A DNA stretch of 64,000 nt, taken from contig NZ_VYQF01000002.1 in the NCBI RefSeq assembly GCF_008710285.1, positions 124,001 to 188,000 on the forward strand. The letters are read 5' to 3'. Position 1 is the first letter of the stretch. Each line of letters begins with the position of its first letter. Made by a program: the position numbers and the translations under genes. The notes beneath the pieces are model-generated. The model saw only the letters and a list, made by a program, of their open reading frames with translations. It made no database searches and was not told the DNA's origin. Shown here piece by piece: positions 61,678 to 64,000 of this stretch. The stretch is from Ginsengibacter hankyongi (lineage in GTDB: Bacteria > Bacteroidota > Bacteroidia > Chitinophagales > Chitinophagaceae).

Positions 61678-63003
61678 TCAATCTCCCCAAATTTCTCCTT
61701 TGCCTTCGAGCCAAAGTTTTACCAGCCTGTTGGAAACTGATTTTGGTCTTTCCAGCGGGAAGCCCAAAGCCCTGTCCCAGCAAAGGCTTGCTAAAACTCC
61801 CAATGATCTTGATACGCCAAAAAGCACCGTATAAAATTCATATTCCACCATTCCGTAGTGAACCAATAAAGCACCGCTATGTGCATCTACATTAGGCCAT
61901 GGGTTTTTAATTTTCGCTATTGATTGTAAAATCGGGGGCACCGCTTCATAAATATTCCAAACTGTTTGAACTAATGGATCATCCGGCATATGTTTTTTAC
62001 CAAAATCCATTTGCGCCTCAAAACGAGGATCAGTTTTTCGTAAAACAGCATGTCCATAACCCGGAACAACTTTGCCTTCAGCCAGGGTTTTCCTCACATA
62101 CTCCCCAATCTGTTCTTTAGTAGGCAGATCGGTTTCGAGTTCTTCCTGCATTTCGAAAATCCATTTTATTACTTCCTGGTTAGCGAGGCCATGTAACGGT
62201 CCGGCAAGGCCATTCATACCTGCTGCAAAGGAAAGATAAGGATCGCTTAATGCTGAGCCAACAAGGTGTGTTGCGTGTGCAGAAACATTTCCACCTTCAT
62301 GATCGCAATGTATGGTCATATACAAACGCATTAACTCCCTGAAACTTTGGTCTTCAAAACCCAGCATGTGGGCAAAATTACCCGCCCAATCGAGCAAGCC
62401 ATTGGGTTGAATATGATTACCAAGCTTATACTTACGGCGATAGATATACGCAGCTATGCGTGGCAACCTCGCAATAAGGTCCATCGTGTCGTCAAACACC
62501 GCAGCCCAATAGTCTTTTTTACTCATCCCCGCCGCATATTGCTTTGCAAAATGACTTTCGGTTTGTAAAGCCATAATACCCACCACAAACTGCGTCATTG
62601 GATGTGAACTTAAAGGAAGTGCATCAATTGTATGAAATACATGCCCGGGAACATGACTGCGTCTTTGCCATACGTTAGTTACATGCTGAGCATCTTCCTC
62701 TGTGGGTAATTCCCCGACAAGCATTAAATAAAATAAACCTTCCGGCAAGGGCTCACTTCCACCATCTGCTTTAGGTAATTTTTCTCTTAACTCAGGGATA
62801 GAATACCCGCGAAACCTGATACCATCCTGCGAATCAAGTAAAGAAGTTTCTGTTACAAGCCCGGTAATGCCACGCATTCCCTGGTAAATTTGAGAAAGCT
62901 TTACTTCTCCAATAACTTTTTCTCCATGCTGTTTTAAGATATCTTTTACCTCTGCAGAAAGACCATCAGCCTTTTCCTTAAACTTGTCTTTAATTACGCC
63001 CAT
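61678..63003 (-). CDS. gltA: Citrate synthase
   Basis: Condenses acetyl-CoA and oxaloacetate. The 441 residues are of the longer form resembling mitochondrial synthases: RFRGYSIPELREKLPKADGG near 69, the catalytic His in NGLAGPLHGLANQEV near 266, the second His in VVPGYGHAVLRKTDPR near 317, and the Asp in ANVDAHSGALL-like NVDAHSGALLVHYG near 371. It is unlike the E. coli type II enzyme, lacking its N-terminal NADH-binding domain. I prefer the ATG at 63003 to the TTG at 63009. The tRNA gene follows it. Confidence 0.96.
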   Translation of the reverse strand: MGVIKDKFKEKADGLSAEVKDILKQHGEKVIGEVKLSQIYQGMRGITGLVTETSLLDSQDGIRFRGYSIPELREKLPKADGGSEPLPEGLFYLMLVGELPTEEDAQHVTNVWQRRSHVPGHVFHTIDALPLSSHPMTQFVVGIMALQTESHFAKQYAAGMSKKDYWAAVFDDTMDLIARLPRIAAYIYRRKYKLGNHIQPNGLLDWAGNFAHMLGFEDQSFRELMRLYMTIHCDHEGGNVSAHATHLVGSALSDPYLSFAAGMNGLAGPLHGLANQEVIKWIFEMQEELETDLPTKEQIGEYVRKTLAEGKVVPGYGHAVLRKTDPRFEAQMDFGKKHMPDDPLVQTVWNIYEAVPPILQSIAKIKNPWPNVDAHSGALLVHYGMVEYEFYTVLFGVSRSLGVLASLCWDRALGFPLERPKSVSNRLVKLWLEGKGEIWGD

Positions 63004-63134
63004 AATCAAAAAAAATTAAAATTGTGATTGCTTTTTCAAACTTAATGAACAGCCCTAAAGTTAAGATGCGAGTGACTGTTAAACAAATGAAATATTAGCA
63101 TTAAAATATTGATAATGCAAAAATAAAGTCTGCT

Positions 63135-64000
63135 TTACTTTGAATTACGACGGTACAAATACCAGGCAAGTCCGCCAAAAACCACGTTAGGCAACCATGC
63201 AGCTATGAATGGATTAAAATTTCCTTTCATTGAAAATACAGATGAAAACCGCCCAACTAAAATATATAAAACACATATCATAACTCCTATAGCCAAATGA
63301 AACCCGCTTCCACCACGGATCTTACGCGAAGCAACAGAAGCACCGATAACAGTTAAAATTAAAACGGAAACCGGGTTTGCGTTCCTGTTATTTTTTTCCA
63401 GCAATAAAGTATTTACATCTTCAGCTCCGCGTAATTTCTCCAGCTGAATAAATTCATTCAATTCCGGGGTTGAAAGTTTATCCTTCATATACTCATCTAT
63501 CTGCAGGTCGCGGGGTTTAAAATTGAAATTCATTTGCATCTCAGGAATTTGTTTCACCTCCTGGTGCAAACCATTTATTTTGCGCTCAACAATATTGTTG
63601 AGTTTCCATTTTCGGGTAGCCGTATCCCAAGCGAAAGACTGGGCTCTTAAATTATAAACAAGTTTTGTGTTATTAAATCTTTGTATAAAAAAATTACCGC
63701 CCGTACGGTTTATCGTATCATAATATCTTACACCGGCATAAGAAAATGAATCGAGCTTAAAATATTTATTACTTATTGTCGACGTATTTTGATAACCGCC
63801 ATAATTAAAATCTATATATTTTGAGTTAAACGTTGCCCATTTTTGATTTGCCGGAGGAAGAACATATTGATTGCACCACCACAAAAAAATGGTAAACAAT
63901 AATCCTCCAAAAATATATGGTCTCAAAAAACGACTAAAGCTGACACCACTGCTGAGAACGGCAATAATTTCTGAACGGTTGGCCATTATTGAAGTAAAAA
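63135..64000 (-). CDS. LptF/LptG-family permease, 5' end outside window
   Basis: Inner-membrane half of the LptB2FG machine that lifts lipopolysaccharide out of the membrane. The frame is open to the right edge: upstream of the internal Met at 63986 it reads FTSI, matching the F(F)TSKM-x-RSEI order of family members, so about 70 N-terminal residues with the first spans are missing. Seen are MANRSEIIAVLSSGVSFSRFLRPY, a periplasmic jellyroll (about 50-190 of the visible part) and three C-terminal spans with GASVASRKIRGGSGFHLAIG. Which of lptF or lptG it is cannot be told here. Confidence 0.9.
   Translation of the reverse strand, partial: FTSIMANRSEIIAVLSSGVSFSRFLRPYIFGGLLFTIFLWWCNQYVLPPANQKWATFNSKYIDFNYGGYQNTSTISNKYFKLDSFSYAGVRYYDTINRTGGNFFIQRFNNTKLVYNLRAQSFAWDTATRKWKLNNIVERKINGLHQEVKQIPEMQMNFNFKPRDLQIDEYMKDKLSTPELNEFIQLEKLRGAEDVNTLLLEKNNRNANPVSVLILTVIGASVASRKIRGGSGFHLAIGVMICVLYILVGRFSSVFSMKGNFNPFIAAWLPNVVFGGLAWYLYRRNSK

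Overview
The window is AT-rich chromosomal DNA of a Bacteroidota bacterium, most likely a member of the Chitinophagaceae or a close relative. The signs are a GSIII-type glutamine synthetase, a type IX secretion (T9SS) sorting domain, a SecA of about 1110 residues, DUF2795 and C4 zinc-ribbon proteins, many outer-membrane barrels and SSC/SGC-type lipoproteins. Several genes also carry the Bacteroidota -7 promoter element TAnnTTTG just upstream of the start, and Shine-Dalgarno sequences are not prominent. Genes are packed on both strands. One tRNA gene (Ala, GGC) is present. I saw no rRNA, CRISPR array, integrase or insertion sequence.

Layout. 1-7.1 kb: the tail of a membrane protein, glnN, clpB and queG. 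7.1-11 kb: the main accessory locus, reading leftward, with an ECF sigma factor, a predicted inner-membrane protein ending in an outer-membrane-barrel-like domain, an LVIVD-repeat lipoprotein (broken by a one-base frameshift) and a small barrel protein. The sigma gene and the lipoprotein gene carry the same two-part promoter with identical spacing, which suggests an autoregulated regulon. 11-28.8 kb: bioA, an ABC-2 permease, a deoxynucleoside kinase, an MFS transporter, an SlyD-like FKBP, NamZ-like muramidase, fmt, a LysM protein, tgt, a glycosyltransferase, rsmG, a GNAT, an M1 peptidase, rsmI, and the overlapping set pepP-pssA-purS.

29-41.5 kb: pckA, whose 3' end is duplicated downstream, a small lipoprotein, a second deoxynucleoside kinase, trpS, gatC, two LolD/MacB-type ATPases, a PduO adenosyltransferase, DUF2795, fabI, recN, a zinc-ribbon coiled-coil protein and a Nif3-like protein. 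41.5-54 kb: lipoproteins, a 940-residue HExxH / beta-propeller / barrel protein, a 53-residue membrane ORF, a peroxiredoxin, a near-bare T9SS sorting domain, MlaFE, the malic enzyme-phosphotransacetylase fusion, an M20 hydrolase and deoC. 54-64 kb: a GH9 cellulase fused to a NodB-like deacetylase domain, secA, a PBP4-type carboxypeptidase, tRNA-Ala, citrate synthase and an LptF/LptG permease cut by the right edge.

Most of the window is housekeeping: central carbon metabolism (pckA, maeB, gltA), queuosine synthesis (queG, tgt), rRNA methylation (rsmG, rsmI), lipid and envelope biogenesis (pssA, fabI, mlaEF, lptF/G, secA) and protein quality control (clpB, FKBP). The least ordinary features are the ECF sigma module with its double-membrane-spanning candidate regulator, the two multidomain fusions, and several short degenerate 7-8 bp repeat arrays at gene borders. 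All calls are from reading the sequence, and no database search was run.
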